From: Betaproteobacteria bacterium
GTDB lineage: Bacteria; Pseudomonadota; Gammaproteobacteria; Burkholderiales; SG8-39
Assembly: GCA_016195915.1 (NCBI GenBank)
Contig: JACPYS010000055.1
Coordinates: 1-64,000 of the forward strand
Reading direction: 5' to 3'
Length of the DNA: 64,000 nucleotides
Numbering within the stretch: position 1 is the first letter of the stretch; each line of letters begins with the position of its first letter. Below are positions 38,219-47,863 of the stretch, in pieces. The notes beneath the pieces are model-generated. The model saw only the letters and a program-made list of their open reading frames with translations, was not told the DNA's origin and did no database searches. The translations under genes were made by a program, and so were the position numbers.

Positions 38219-38242
38219 CGTTCAGCTTGTCTCGATAGGGTG

Positions 38243-38278
38243 GCACCGCAATGCAGCGCCTGCGCTGATTTGCGGTGC
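38243..38278. repeat. Strong hairpin in the purH-purD gap
   Basis: GCACCGCAA (38243-38251) and TTGCGGTGC (38270-38278) are perfect 9-bp arms, with a further AGCGC/GCGCT pair inside (38255-38259, 38262-38266). There is no run of U after it on the minus strand, so it is not a classic terminator. It may be an attenuator, an mRNA-stabilising stem or a small repeat element. Confidence 0.55.
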
Positions 38279-38288
38279 ATCGTGGTTC

Positions 38289-39848
38289 TTAGTGCCTGAA
38301 ATGACGCACGCCGGTAAATACCATCGTGATGCCGCGCTCATCGGCTGCGGCGATCACTTCGTCGTCGCGCATGCTGCCGCCTGGCTGGATCACCGCGCCG
38401 GCGCCGGCGTCGATGACCACGTCGAGGCCGTCGCGAAACGGAAAGAACGCATCGGACGCAGCGCATGATCCCTCGAGGCTGAGCCCGGCATTCTTCGCCT
38501 TGATCGCCGCAATGCGCGCACTGTCGACGCGGCTCATCTGTCCCGCGCCGACACCCACCGTCGCGCCGTCCTTCACGAACACGATGGCGTTCGATTTCAC
38601 GTACTTTGCCACCCGCCACGCGAACAGCAAGTCCCTCATCTGCCCCTCGTCAGGCGTCTTCTTGGAAACGGTCCTGAGTTCGCCGGCCGCGACGACGCGG
38701 GCGTCGGGTGACTGCACCAGCAGCCCGCCGCCGATCCGTTTGAAGTCGTATTCCGCGGATGCGTGCGCGAGCGGCACCTCGAGCACGCGCAGATTGGCCT
38801 TGGTCGCGAACGACTCGCGCGCCTCGGGATCCACGCGCGGCGCGATGATCACCTCGGCGAACTGCTTGCCGATCGCCTCCGCCGCCGCGCGCTCGAGCGC
38901 GCGGTTGAACGCAAGGATGCCGCCGAACGCCGAGGTCGGATCCGTCGCGAAGGCCTTGAGATACGCTTCGAGCAGGCTCGGTGCGACCGCGACGCCACAG
39001 GGGTTGGCGTGCTTGATGATGACGCAGGCCGGTTCGTCGAAGCTCTTGACGCATTCCCACGCCGCGTCCGCGTCCGCAATATTGTTGTAGGAAAGTTCCT
39101 TGCCCTGAAGCTGCCGGTACCCGGCCAGGCTGCCCTCGGCAGGGCGCGCGTCGCGGTAGAACGCCGCCGACTGGTGCGGATTTTCCCCGTAACGCATGTC
39201 GGTGAGTTTCACGAACTGCAGATTGAGCACGTCCGGAAACGCACGTCGCCTGCCGCCGGCGTCGAGCGAGTACAGATAGTTGGCGATCGCGCCGTCGTAG
39301 GCAGCGGTGTGGGCGAAAACCTTCCGGGCGAGCGCGAAGCGCGTTGCCTCGTCGACAGTGCCGCCTGCCCGGATCTCCTGGAGCACCTGCGCGTAATCCG
39401 CCGGGTCGACCAGCACCGCAACGCCGCCGTGGTTCTTCGCCGCCGCGCGCAGCATCGCCGGGCCGCCGATGTCGATGTTCTCGATCGCGTCTTCGAAGCG
39501 GCAGTCGGGATCGGCAACCGCTGCCTGGAACGGATATAGGTTTACCACAATCAGGTCGATCGGCGTAATGCCGGCGGCTTCGATCGAGCGCATGTGCTCG
39601 GGCGTGTCGCGACGGGCCAGTATGCCGCCGTGGATCTTCGGGTGCAGCGTCTTCACCCGGCCGTCGAGCATCTCCGGGAATCCGGTGTGGGCGGATACCT
39701 CGGTAACGGCAACGCCGGATTTTTCCAGTGCTCGCGCGGTGCCACCGGTGGAAAGTATCTTCACGCCGAGCGCAGCGAGTCCGCGCGCGAACTCGACGCA
39801 CCCGGTCTTGTCGGAAACGCTGATCAGCGCCTGTCGGACGTGATTCAT
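38289..39848 (-). CDS. purH: Bifunctional AICAR formyltransferase / IMP cyclohydrolase
   Basis: The 519-residue protein performs the last two steps of IMP synthesis. The N-terminal cyclohydrolase domain has [25 protein letters not shown] and [15 protein letters not shown]. The transformylase domain has [45 protein letters not shown] and [12 protein letters not shown]. The start at 39848 is the conserved [10 protein letters not shown]. It is downstream of fis-dusB in the same direction. Confidence 0.97.
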   Translation of the reverse strand: MNHVRQALISVSDKTGCVEFARGLAALGVKILSTGGTARALEKSGVAVTEVSAHTGFPEMLDGRVKTLHPKIHGGILARRDTPEHMRSIEAAGITPIDLIVVNLYPFQAAVADPDCRFEDAIENIDIGGPAMLRAAAKNHGGVAVLVDPADYAQVLQEIRAGGTVDEATRFALARKVFAHTAAYDGAIANYLYSLDAGGRRRAFPDVLNLQFVKLTDMRYGENPHQSAAFYRDARPAEGSLAGYRQLQGKELSYNNIADADAAWECVKSFDEPACVIIKHANPCGVAVAPSLLEAYLKAFATDPTSAFGGILAFNRALERAAAEAIGKQFAEVIIAPRVDPEARESFATKANLRVLEVPLAHASAEYDFKRIGGGLLVQSPDARVVAAGELRTVSKKTPDEGQMRDLLFAWRVAKYVKSNAIVFVKDGATVGVGAGQMSRVDSARIAAIKAKNAGLSLEGSCAASDAFFPFRDGLDVVIDAGAGAVIQPGGSMRDDEVIAAADERGITMVFTGVRHFRH

Positions 39849-39891
39849 CGCGCTGGCCGGGACGAATGACGCGAATCCATGCTGCCCATCC

Positions 39892-40131
39892 TCAGGCCTT
39901 GATGCGCAGCTGCTGCATCTTCTTGCGCAGCGTGTTTCGATCGATGCCCAGCATCGACGCCGCAAGCGTGAGGTTTCCCTCCGCATGATCCAGCACGGTT
40001 TCGATCATGGGCTTCTCGACGTTTTGCAGCACCATGTCGTAGATCGACGTCGGCTTTTCGCCGTCCATGTCCTTGAAGTAGCGTTCCAGGGAACGCTTGA
40101 TGGCGATTGAGATTTCGTTGTTGCGGCTCAT
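39892..40131 (-). CDS. fis: Fis-type nucleoid/DNA-binding protein
   Basis: The 79-residue protein is a short Fis. Its C-terminal helix-turn-helix reads [37 protein letters not shown], with the preceding dimerisation helix. E. coli Fis has 98 residues and an N-terminal beta-hairpin arm; this copy is shorter at the N-terminus, which is usual in Betaproteobacteria. Its start overlaps the dusB stop by 4 bp. The dusB-fis pair is an ancient operon. Confidence 0.95.
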   Translation of the reverse strand: MSRNNEISIAIKRSLERYFKDMDGEKPTSIYDMVLQNVEKPMIETVLDHAEGNLTLAASMLGIDRNTLRKKMQQLRIKA

Positions 40132-41165
40132 GCTGCGAGCCTCGCGCGCGTTTCGTTGGCCGCCTCGGCCGGCAGGGCAAAGCGCAGGCGTTCGCCGCCC
40201 TCGGCGAGGCGTTCAAAGTACGCGCCCACTTCCGCCACCTGCTTCAAGATGCAATGCGTCGCATTGACTCGCTGCCGCAGCGCCTCTCCGCCGGGCAGTT
40301 CGCGCACGTACCAGCCGATATGTTTTCGCGCGACGCGAACGCCCGCCTCGGCGCCGTAGAAATCGTGCAGTTCGCGCAGGTGTTCGAGCACGACGGCGCG
40401 GATCTCGGCCACCCGCGGCGGCGGCAGCCGGACGCCGGTGGCGAGAAAATGCGAGATCTCGCGGAAAATCCAGGGCCGCCCTTGCGCCGCGCGCCCGACC
40501 ATCAGGCCGTCGGCAAGCGTCGATTCAAGCACCGCGCGCGCGCGTTCCGGCGAGTCGATGTCGCCATTGGCAATCACCGGGATGCGCGACGCGGATTTCA
40601 CTTCGGCGATCGTGTCGTATTCTGCCTCGCCCGAAAACCCGCATGCCCGCGTGCGGCCGTGGATCGAAAGCATCCGGATACCGGTCGACTCGGCAATGCG
40701 CGCGATGCGCAAGGCGTTGCGGCTGCTAGCGTCGAGACCCGTGCGAATCTTCAGAGTCACAGGCACGTCGACGGAACCCACCACTGCGTCGAGGATGCGC
40801 CCGACCAGTGTTTCGTCCGCCAGCAGCGCGGAGCCGGCCATCAGGTTGCAGACCTTTTTCGCCGGGCAACCCATGTTGATGTCAATGATCTGCGCGCCGC
40901 GATCCACGTTGTAGCGCGCGGCGTCGGCGAGCATGCGCGGATCGGCCCCCGCGATCTGTACCGCAATCGGCTCCGTCTCGCCCTCATGGTCGGTACGCAG
41001 TCGCGATTTGCGCGTCTGGCGCAAATCCGGTTTCGCCGACACCATCTCGGAAACGGCCAAGCCTGCGCCCAGCCGCTTGCACAGCTGGCGGAACGGGCGG
41101 TCCGTGACTCCCGCCATCGGAGCGACGAACAAAGCATTGCGCAGGCGGTGCGGTCCGATTTGCAT
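40128..41165 (-). CDS. dusB: tRNA-dihydrouridine synthase B
   Basis: The 345-residue FMN enzyme reduces uridines in tRNA. It shows LFVAPMAGVTDRPFRQLCKRLGAGL, IDINMGCPAKKVCNLMAGSALL (catalytic Cys in CPAKKVC), TLKIRTG, SIHGRTRACGFSG and VIANGDIDSPERA. It precedes fis with a four-base overlap, the classic arrangement. Length is normal, and the start MQIGPHRLRN is conserved. Confidence 0.97.
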   Translation of the reverse strand: MQIGPHRLRNALFVAPMAGVTDRPFRQLCKRLGAGLAVSEMVSAKPDLRQTRKSRLRTDHEGETEPIAVQIAGADPRMLADAARYNVDRGAQIIDINMGCPAKKVCNLMAGSALLADETLVGRILDAVVGSVDVPVTLKIRTGLDASSRNALRIARIAESTGIRMLSIHGRTRACGFSGEAEYDTIAEVKSASRIPVIANGDIDSPERARAVLESTLADGLMVGRAAQGRPWIFREISHFLATGVRLPPPRVAEIRAVVLEHLRELHDFYGAEAGVRVARKHIGWYVRELPGGEALRQRVNATHCILKQVAEVGAYFERLAEGGERLRFALPAEAANETRARLAA

Positions 41166-41298
41166 CAGGAGAAACGCGGGCAGGGTTTGGATCGGAAGGA
41201 CGGGAATTCTATACGGTTTCGTTGCGAAAAGAATCGCCAGGCGACGGCTTGTATCGATCGCGCAACACAGAGTGCCGTTGCGCGCCGGTGGGTCGAGT

Positions 41299-42459
41299 TC
41301 AGGGCAGGGCCGAAGCGCCGAAGGTCATGCGCCGCGCAAAAAAACGGCGTGCAGGCGAAACCAGATCGAGCGCGGTCATCACCGCGCCACGCGCGGCGGC
41401 AGTCAACGGGTTATCGCCGGTGAACAGCGTGGCGAGCAGATCGGTGATGCGTATCGTCGCGACCATGTCGAGGCGGCGCGCGCGCGCGAAACGCTCGAGC
41501 ACGGGTGCCGATCCGGCCGAGCCCGGATCGGCACGGATGCAGCGCGCCAGCTCCCACGCATCGCGCAGGCCGAGGTTGAGTCCCTGGCCGCCGACGGGGT
41601 GCAGGGTTTGGGCGGCGTTACCAATATACGCCTCACGGGGTGCGATACGCGATGCACGGTAGCGCAGCGCGAGCGGAGCGCGACTGAGCGAGCGCAGCGC
41701 CGTGAAACGCCCGGCGCGCGACCCGGCGGCCGATTGCAGATCATGGAGAAACGCTTCGGGCGCGGCGAGCGCAAGCGCTGCAGCGCGGCGTTCCGAGCAG
41801 ACCCACACCACGGCATAGCGTCCCGCCAGAGGCAACAGAGCGAGCGGGCCATCCGCCGTGAAACGCTCGAAAGCGCAATTGCCCGCCGCCGGTTCGCAAT
41901 CCACGAGCGCAACCAGAGCCTCCTGGGCGTAGTCGCGGCCGTGTGTCGCATCACGCACGCTGCCCTCCGCGTGTACCACGCACGCAGCCTGAAGGACGCG
42001 CGCTTCGCCTTCCCGCAGGTAGGATAGCTCAGCCCGGTCCGGATTCACTCGAACGGATTGCAGCTGCGCGGAAGTGACGACGGGGATCGCGCGACGATGG
42101 ACAATCTCCATCAGCGATTGCGCGAGCTCCCGGTACTCGATCACATAGCCCAGTTCCGGCGTACCCGTGTCGTGCGGATCGATCACGGTGCGGCCGAAGC
42201 GCCCCGACTGCGAAACCTGAATGCGGCGAATCGGCGTCGGCGCAAGCTCGCTCCACGCGCCCAGCCGTTCGAGTATCAGGCGGCTCGAATACGACAGCGC
42301 GATCGGACGCGATCCGGCGCTCCCCTCGCGCGCCGCCGCGGCGCTGCGCTCGAGCAGCACGATCGATACCGGTGCCGGCGCAAGCGCAAGTGCGAGCGCG
42401 GCGCCGACCGGACCGCCTCCGACGACTGCGATGTCGCAGCGCTCGGGTGCCGGATTCAT
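41299..42459 (-). CDS. ubiH: UbiH-type 2-octaprenyl-6-methoxyphenol hydroxylase
   Basis: The 386-residue flavin monooxygenase of ubiquinone synthesis has the FAD-binding VVGGGPVGAALALAL at residues 12-26, the middle motif and the C-terminal GNAAQTLHPVGGQGLNLGLRD, which matches UbiH in having N-A-A in place of D-A-A. Its start overlaps the pepP stop by 4 bp, the common pepP-ubiH pair. The assignment within the UbiH/UbiF/UbiI group rests on that motif and the context. Confidence 0.88.
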   Translation of the reverse strand: MNPAPERCDIAVVGGGPVGAALALALAPAPVSIVLLERSAAAAREGSAGSRPIALSYSSRLILERLGAWSELAPTPIRRIQVSQSGRFGRTVIDPHDTGTPELGYVIEYRELAQSLMEIVHRRAIPVVTSAQLQSVRVNPDRAELSYLREGEARVLQAACVVHAEGSVRDATHGRDYAQEALVALVDCEPAAGNCAFERFTADGPLALLPLAGRYAVVWVCSERRAAALALAAPEAFLHDLQSAAGSRAGRFTALRSLSRAPLALRYRASRIAPREAYIGNAAQTLHPVGGQGLNLGLRDAWELARCIRADPGSAGSAPVLERFARARRLDMVATIRITDLLATLFTGDNPLTAAARGAVMTALDLVSPARRFFARRMTFGASALP

Positions 42460-43790
42460 TTGCCGGCCGGGCGCTCGCGCATCAGTGCTTCGATATCCGC
42501 GATCGATTTGGGGGTTTCGCGGGTGAGCACTTCGCAGCCCGAGTCGGTCACCAGAACGTCGTCTTCGATGCGAATCCCGATGTCGTGAAAATCTTCGGGC
42601 ACGTCGTGCGCCGCGCGGATGTAGATGCCGGGCTCGACCGTCAACGTCATTCCAGGTGCAAGCGCGCGCCAGTTGCCGCCATGCTTGTATTCGCCGGCAT
42701 CGTGCACGTCGAGCCCGAGCCAATGGCCGGTGCGGTGCATGTAGAAGCGGCGATAGGACTCGGTTTCGAGCACTTCGTCGAGGCTCCCGCTGAGCAGCTT
42801 GAGTTCGAGCATGCCCTGTGCAAGCACGCGTACAGCGGCGTCGTGCGGCGCGTTCCAGGCATTGCCGGGACGCACCTGGACGATCGCGGCTGCCTGCGCC
42901 GCGAGCACCAGTTCGTACGCGGCGCGTTGCGCCCCGGAGTACCTTCCGTTCACCGGAAATGTGCGCGTAATGTCGGCGGCATAGCCATCGAGTTCGCAGC
43001 CGGCGTCGATCAGCAGAAGATCGCCGTCGTCAAGCGTGGCGCTGTTGTCGCGGTAATGCAGCACGCAAGCGCTGGCGCCGCTCGCGACGATCGGCCAGTA
43101 GGCGGGGAACTGCGCGCCGCGGCTGCGGAATTCGTGCAGCAATTCCGCCTCGATCTCGAATTCACGCCGCCCGGGCCGGGCAAAGCGCATGGCCCGCCGG
43201 TGCGCGCGGGCGGAGATGGTGGCGGCGCGGCGCATCGTGTCGATCTCGGCCGCATCCTTCACCAGGCGCATCTCATCGAGCAGAACGCGGATGTCGTGGA
43301 TCTGCGCGGGCGCCGAAATGCCGGTGCGCGTTTGTGCGCGCACCGCATTGAGCCAGCGCATCACGCGCGCGTCCCACTCGGACTCTGCGCCGGGCGCATA
43401 GAACAGCGTGGGCTGGTCGCCAAGCAAGCTCGCAAGCGCTTCGTCGAGCTCGCCGATCGGCCGGGCCTCGTCGAGCCCGAAACGCTCGCGCGCCGCCTGC
43501 GGTCCGTAGCGGAAACCGTCCCAGGTTTCGCGTTCCTCGTGTTTTTCGCGGCAGAACAGGATCGAGCGCGGCGTATCCCCCGCCACCAGGACGAGCACCG
43601 CTTCGGGTTCCGCGAAACCCGTGAGGTAGTAGAAATAGCTGTCGAACCGATACGGATAGTACGAGTCCCGGTTGCGCGTGCGCTCGGGTGCGGTGGGCAC
43701 CACCGCCACGCCGGCGCCCATCGACTGGAGCAGGCGGCTGCGTCGCCCGGCGTAGGCGGCGATTCCGTGCGGCGGTTCATTCATGTTCAT
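42456..43790 (-). CDS. pepP: Xaa-Pro aminopeptidase
   Basis: The 444-residue M24 peptidase removes N-terminal residues before proline. It has the AMP_N domain (YYPYRFDSYFYYLTGFAEPEAVLVL) and the dinuclear-metal catalytic domain: LLIDAGCELDGYAADITRTFPVNG (metal aspartates), HRTGHWLGLDVHD and LTVEPGIYI and IEDDVLVT (glutamates). The start at 43790 overlaps the murU stop (ATGA); an ATG two codons downstream is an alternative. Confidence 0.95.
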   Translation of the reverse strand: MNMNEPPHGIAAYAGRRSRLLQSMGAGVAVVPTAPERTRNRDSYYPYRFDSYFYYLTGFAEPEAVLVLVAGDTPRSILFCREKHEERETWDGFRYGPQAARERFGLDEARPIGELDEALASLLGDQPTLFYAPGAESEWDARVMRWLNAVRAQTRTGISAPAQIHDIRVLLDEMRLVKDAAEIDTMRRAATISARAHRRAMRFARPGRREFEIEAELLHEFRSRGAQFPAYWPIVASGASACVLHYRDNSATLDDGDLLLIDAGCELDGYAADITRTFPVNGRYSGAQRAAYELVLAAQAAAIVQVRPGNAWNAPHDAAVRVLAQGMLELKLLSGSLDEVLETESYRRFYMHRTGHWLGLDVHDAGEYKHGGNWRALAPGMTLTVEPGIYIRAAHDVPEDFHDIGIRIEDDVLVTDSGCEVLTRETPKSIADIEALMRERPAGK

Positions 43791-44482
43791 CGCGTCGTCC
43801 TCGTTTCGGCGCGCGCGGCGCGCAGTCGCGCATCGAGCGCCGCGCGCCGCTCGGAGGTGCCGACATCGGCCCACAGTCCGGCGTACAGCTCACCCGACAC
43901 GCGCCCGGCTTCGGCATTCGAGCGCAGCAGCGGAGCAAGACCCGCCTTGGCGCCCGCATCGACTGCGCTCACCAAGCGCGGAGATATGACCGCCAATCCG
44001 GCGTAAGTGTATCGCGGTGCAGCCCGGTTTCCGACGCACCCGTCTTCGAGAGAGAAATCGCCGTCTGTGCGAAACGCCGGGTTGGGTACGAGCACCAGAT
44101 GCGCGAGGGATTTGCCCAACCCGAGGGCGCGAAGCCTTGCGAGCGGGTACTCGCAGTACACGTCGCCGTTGGCGAGCAGGAACGGTTGCTCGCCCAGCTG
44201 AGCGCGTGCGAACGCGAGCGCCCCGGCCGTATCGAGCGGTTCGGGTTCGCGGGAAAACTTGATCGAATGTCCCCAAGCCCGGCCGCTGCCGAGCGCCTGC
44301 TCGATCTGCGCGCCGAGGTGGGATACGTTGATCACGATTTCGCGGAATCCCGCCGCTGCGAGGCGCTCCAAGTGCCAGACGATCAGCGGTTTGCCCCCCA
44401 CCTCGACGAGCGGCTTGGGGACATGGTCCGTGAGCGGGCGCATCCGCTCGCCACGCCCGGCCGCCAGGATCATCGCCATCAT
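43787..44482 (-). CDS. murU: N-acetylmuramate alpha-1-phosphate uridylyltransferase
   Basis: The 231-residue nucleotidyltransferase has MAMILAAGRGERMRPLTDHVPKPLVEVGGKPLIVWHLERL, the sugar-nucleotide G-x-G-x-R and KP motifs, and NGDVYCEYPLARLR. It converts MurNAc-1-phosphate to UDP-MurNAc in the MurNAc recycling route that bypasses the fosfomycin-sensitive MurA step. Its start overlaps the stop of amgK by 4 bp, matching the amgK-murU pair known from Pseudomonas. Confidence 0.93.
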   Translation of the reverse strand: MMAMILAAGRGERMRPLTDHVPKPLVEVGGKPLIVWHLERLAAAGFREIVINVSHLGAQIEQALGSGRAWGHSIKFSREPEPLDTAGALAFARAQLGEQPFLLANGDVYCEYPLARLRALGLGKSLAHLVLVPNPAFRTDGDFSLEDGCVGNRAAPRYTYAGLAVISPRLVSAVDAGAKAGLAPLLRSNAEAGRVSGELYAGLWADVGTSERRAALDARLRAARAETRTTR

Positions 44483-45480
44483 GGCGTTGCGCCGCGTGCG
44501 CGAGCCTCGTTCAGTCGCTCGATCAGTCTTGCGAGCGGGACCAGTTCACGATAGCGCCGGCAGGCCGCCCGCAGGTATTCGAGCACCAATGGAATGTCGG
44601 CAAGGTAGCGTTGCTTGCCGTCGCGGTGGCACAGCCGCGCAAATATCCCGGCCACCTTGAGATGGCGTTGCACCCCCATCCACTCGAAGTCGCGATAGAA
44701 CTCGGCAAAATCCGGCGCCACCGCCAGACCGGCGCGGCGCGCCTTCTCCCAGTAGCGAATCGTCCAGTCGAGCACCTGTTCTTCGTCCCAGCGGATGTAG
44801 GCATCCCTGAAAAGCGAAGCCAGGTCGTAGGTGATCGGCCCGTACACCGCGTCCTGGAAGTCGAGCACGCCCGGGCTTGGTTCGCACACCATCAGGTTTC
44901 GCGAATGGTAGTCGCGGTGGACGTAGACTTTCGGCTGGGCGAGATTGTTGGCGAGGATGGCGGAAAAGGCGCTCTCGAGAGTTTGGCTGTCTGCTGGAGA
45001 CAGGCCGTGTCCGAGTTCGCTTGCGACGTACCATTGCGGAAACAGCCGCAGTTCACGTTCGAGCAGGGCCCGGTCGTATTCCGGCAACGCGCCAGGCCGG
45101 CTCGCGAGCTGGATTCGAAGCAGCGCATCGGTCGCGTCCGCATACATTCCCCGCGCGCTGGAGGCGTCGAGCCGCTCGAGGTAGGTCGTTCCGCCCAGGT
45201 CTTCGAGCAGGAGAAAACCCTGTTCGAGATCGGCCGTATGCACGTTCGGGACGTGCGCGCCGGCCGCGGCGAACAGCGCAGCGACGTGCAGGAACGGGCG
45301 GCAGTCCTCCTTGTCCGGCGGCGCGTCCATCACGATGAGCGAAGTCTCGCCATCGAGAGACACGCGGAAATAACGCCGGAAACTCGCGTCTTCGGATGCC
45401 GCCGTCACCGACCACCGGCGCCCCGGAAAACGCTCCGCCAGCCAGCGCGCGAGGGAAGCGCCGCGCAGATCATCCTTCAT
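44479..45480 (-). CDS. amgK: N-acetylmuramate/N-acetylglucosamine anomeric kinase
   Basis: The 333-residue phosphotransferase has an APH-like fold: ASEDASFRRYFRV, FLLLEDLGGTTYLERL, YVHRDYHSRNLMV (catalytic HRD) and GVLDFQDAVYGPITYDLASLFRDAY (metal-binding DFQD). AmgK phosphorylates the anomeric carbon of MurNAc, feeding MurU. It is divergent from lptD with a 117-bp gap that must hold both promoters. Other small-sugar kinases share this fold, but pairing with murU settles the name. Confidence 0.93.
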   Translation of the reverse strand: MKDDLRGASLARWLAERFPGRRWSVTAASEDASFRRYFRVSLDGETSLIVMDAPPDKEDCRPFLHVAALFAAAGAHVPNVHTADLEQGFLLLEDLGGTTYLERLDASSARGMYADATDALLRIQLASRPGALPEYDRALLERELRLFPQWYVASELGHGLSPADSQTLESAFSAILANNLAQPKVYVHRDYHSRNLMVCEPSPGVLDFQDAVYGPITYDLASLFRDAYIRWDEEQVLDWTIRYWEKARRAGLAVAPDFAEFYRDFEWMGVQRHLKVAGIFARLCHRDGKQRYLADIPLVLEYLRAACRRYRELVPLARLIERLNEARARGATP

Positions 45481-45597
45481 CTTGGGCCGTTCGCTCGGCG
45501 CATGACGTCGCATGTTGGGCGGAAGGCGCCGGAATGAATTGCGTAACCGGGGGAATTGTGCGATTTTACCACTCCAGCAATCTCCTTCGTTCCATCC

Positions 45598-47856
45598 ATG
45601 CCGTTCGCCTGCGCGCGCTGGCGCGTGCCCGCTGGGGCTCTCGTTATCCTCATCCTTGCGCTCACCGGCGCGGATGCTGCGCGCGCGCAGGCGTTGAAAC
45701 CGCCTGCCGTTGCGTTGCCGCCGCGCGAAAAAGGCCCGACCACGATCGACGCCGAGCGCATCGAGGGCGTGGGCGGGCAGGAAGTGACGGCGCGCGGCAA
45801 GGTGGAACTGCGCCAGGACGACACTGTCATCTTCAGCGATTTCCTGAAATACAACCAGGAATTCGGCCGCATCGAGGCCGATGGCGGCGTGCGGCTTCGC
45901 CAGGGCAACGACCGTTTCTCCGGACCGCGGCTCAAGTACGACAGCCGCGACCAGACCGGGGTATTCGAGGAGCCGAGCTTCGTTCTGCGCGGCGACCAGC
46001 CGGGCCGTGGCAAGGCCGAGCGCATCGATTTTCTCGGTGCCGACCATTTCAGGATTAAGAATGGCAGCTTCACCTCGTGCGCGCCGGGACGCGAGGACTG
46101 GCGTTTCGATTTGCGTGAACTCGACCTGGACTACAACACCCAGACCGGCACGCTGCGTGACGGATCGCTCAAGTTTTTCGACACCACGATTGCGCCGATC
46201 CCCTGGATGAGCTTTCCGCTCGAGCACCGGCGCAAGAGCGGGTTTCTCTCGCCCGCCTATACGCAGTCCTCGCGCGGCGGCCTCGAACTTTCGATGCCGT
46301 TCTACTGGAACATTTCCCCGGAGCGCGATGCGACGATCACGCCGCGCTACATTTCCCGGCGCGGAATGATGCTGCTCAGCGAGCACCGCTACATCGACCG
46401 CAGCCATCTCGGGGAGGCGCACTACGAGGTGCTGCCCGATGACAAGTCGGCCGGCCGCACGCGCAGCGCGTTTTCGCTGGTTCACCGGCAGACCTTCACC
46501 TCCGACCTGTCGGGCTTCGTGGATCTCAACAAGGTTTCCGACAACCGGTACTACGTCGACCTGTTTTCGCGCGTGAGCCAGACATCGACCGTCAACCTGC
46601 CTCGCCAGGGTTTTCTGCAGTACAACGGATCGGGTTATATCCTGCAGAGCCGCGTGCAGCGCTTCCAGACGCTGCAGGATCCGCTCAGCCCGGTGGTCAG
46701 TCCGTACCACCGGGTGCCGCAACTCACGTTCGGAGCCTCGAGGAACGACGTCGGCGGCGTGGTCGATATCGCGCTCCCGGCCGAGTACGTGCGTTTCACG
46801 CACACCACACAAGTCGAGGGGCAGCGCGTCGTGATGAATCCCACGTTCACCGCGCCGATCGTCGCACCCGGCTATTTCTTTACGCCCAAGCTGGGGGTGC
46901 GCTACGGCGGCTACAACCTGCAAAACGCTGCGCCTGGAATTCCGGACAAGCAAACCGTCACGATTCCCTGGCTCAGTGTGGACGGCGGGTTGATCTTCGA
47001 GCGCAATTTCGCCCTGGCTGGCCGCGATTTTGCGCAGACGCTCGAGCCGCGCCTGTACTACGTCAGCGTTCCGTTCCGCGACCAGAGCCGGATACCGCTG
47101 TTCGATACCGGACTTGCGGACTTCAACTACGCGCAGATTTTTTCCGAGAACCGTTTCGTCGGCAACGACCGCTTCGGCGACGCGAATCAGCTGACCGCTG
47201 CGGTCACGACGCGCTTGCTCGGGGGGGCTTCGGGCCAGGAGTTGCTGCGTGCGACGGTTGGCCAGCGCTTCTATTTCAAGAACGAGGAGGTGAGCCTCTC
47301 GCACGCTTCGGCGTTGCGCACCTACAAGAGCTCGGACCTCCTCGCCTCGGTGGCCGGAAGGATCTCGCAGCTGTGGTCGTTCGATACCGCCTACCAGTAC
47401 AACGGCCGGCTGTCGCAGACCGAGCGCTTCAACGCCTCGATGCGCTATTCGCCCGAATTGGCGAAGGTCGTCAATCTCGGGTACCGGTTCACACGCGATG
47501 CACTGAAGCAGATCGACGTTTCGGGGCAATGGCCGGTGCAAACCGGCTGGTACGGGATCGGCCGGTATAACTATTCGTTGAAGGACGGCCGACTGCTCGA
47601 AGGCATCGCCGGGCTGGAGTACAACGCGGGCTGCTGGATCATGCGCGTGGTCGCGCAGCGCCTGCAGGCGGCGACGCAGCTCGCTTCGACCACGGTATTT
47701 GTCCAGCTCGAGCTCGGCGACTTCGCCCGGCTCGGGTCGGACCCGCGCGACCTGCTCCGGCGTACAGTGCCGGGCTACACGAGCACGCATCTGCGGCCCG
47801 AGCAGACCATCCCCTCCAGCCTGCAGCCGAAGCTGCCGTTCGAACAAGTGTACTGA
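45598..47856 (+). CDS. lptD: LPS-assembly outer-membrane protein LptD
   Basis: The 752-residue protein has a signal peptide (VPAGALVILILALTGADAARAQA). An OstA/LptA-like N-terminal domain follows (TIDAERIEGVGGQEVTARGKVELRQDD, GRIEADGGVRLRQ), then the C-terminal beta-barrel (RRKSGFLSPAYTQSSRGGLELSMPFYWNISPERDATITPRY). It inserts LPS in the outer membrane with LptE. The ATG at 45598 is preferred; an upstream GTG at 45556 would lengthen the N-terminus past the signal. It heads lptD-surA-pdxA-rsmA, a widespread operon. Confidence 0.95.
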   Translation: MPFACARWRVPAGALVILILALTGADAARAQALKPPAVALPPREKGPTTIDAERIEGVGGQEVTARGKVELRQDDTVIFSDFLKYNQEFGRIEADGGVRLRQGNDRFSGPRLKYDSRDQTGVFEEPSFVLRGDQPGRGKAERIDFLGADHFRIKNGSFTSCAPGREDWRFDLRELDLDYNTQTGTLRDGSLKFFDTTIAPIPWMSFPLEHRRKSGFLSPAYTQSSRGGLELSMPFYWNISPERDATITPRYISRRGMMLLSEHRYIDRSHLGEAHYEVLPDDKSAGRTRSAFSLVHRQTFTSDLSGFVDLNKVSDNRYYVDLFSRVSQTSTVNLPRQGFLQYNGSGYILQSRVQRFQTLQDPLSPVVSPYHRVPQLTFGASRNDVGGVVDIALPAEYVRFTHTTQVEGQRVVMNPTFTAPIVAPGYFFTPKLGVRYGGYNLQNAAPGIPDKQTVTIPWLSVDGGLIFERNFALAGRDFAQTLEPRLYYVSVPFRDQSRIPLFDTGLADFNYAQIFSENRFVGNDRFGDANQLTAAVTTRLLGGASGQELLRATVGQRFYFKNEEVSLSHASALRTYKSSDLLASVAGRISQLWSFDTAYQYNGRLSQTERFNASMRYSPELAKVVNLGYRFTRDALKQIDVSGQWPVQTGWYGIGRYNYSLKDGRLLEGIAGLEYNAGCWIMRVVAQRLQAATQLASTTVFVQLELGDFARLGSDPRDLLRRTVPGYTSTHLRPEQTIPSSLQPKLPFEQVY

Positions 47857-47863
47857 GGCCAAC

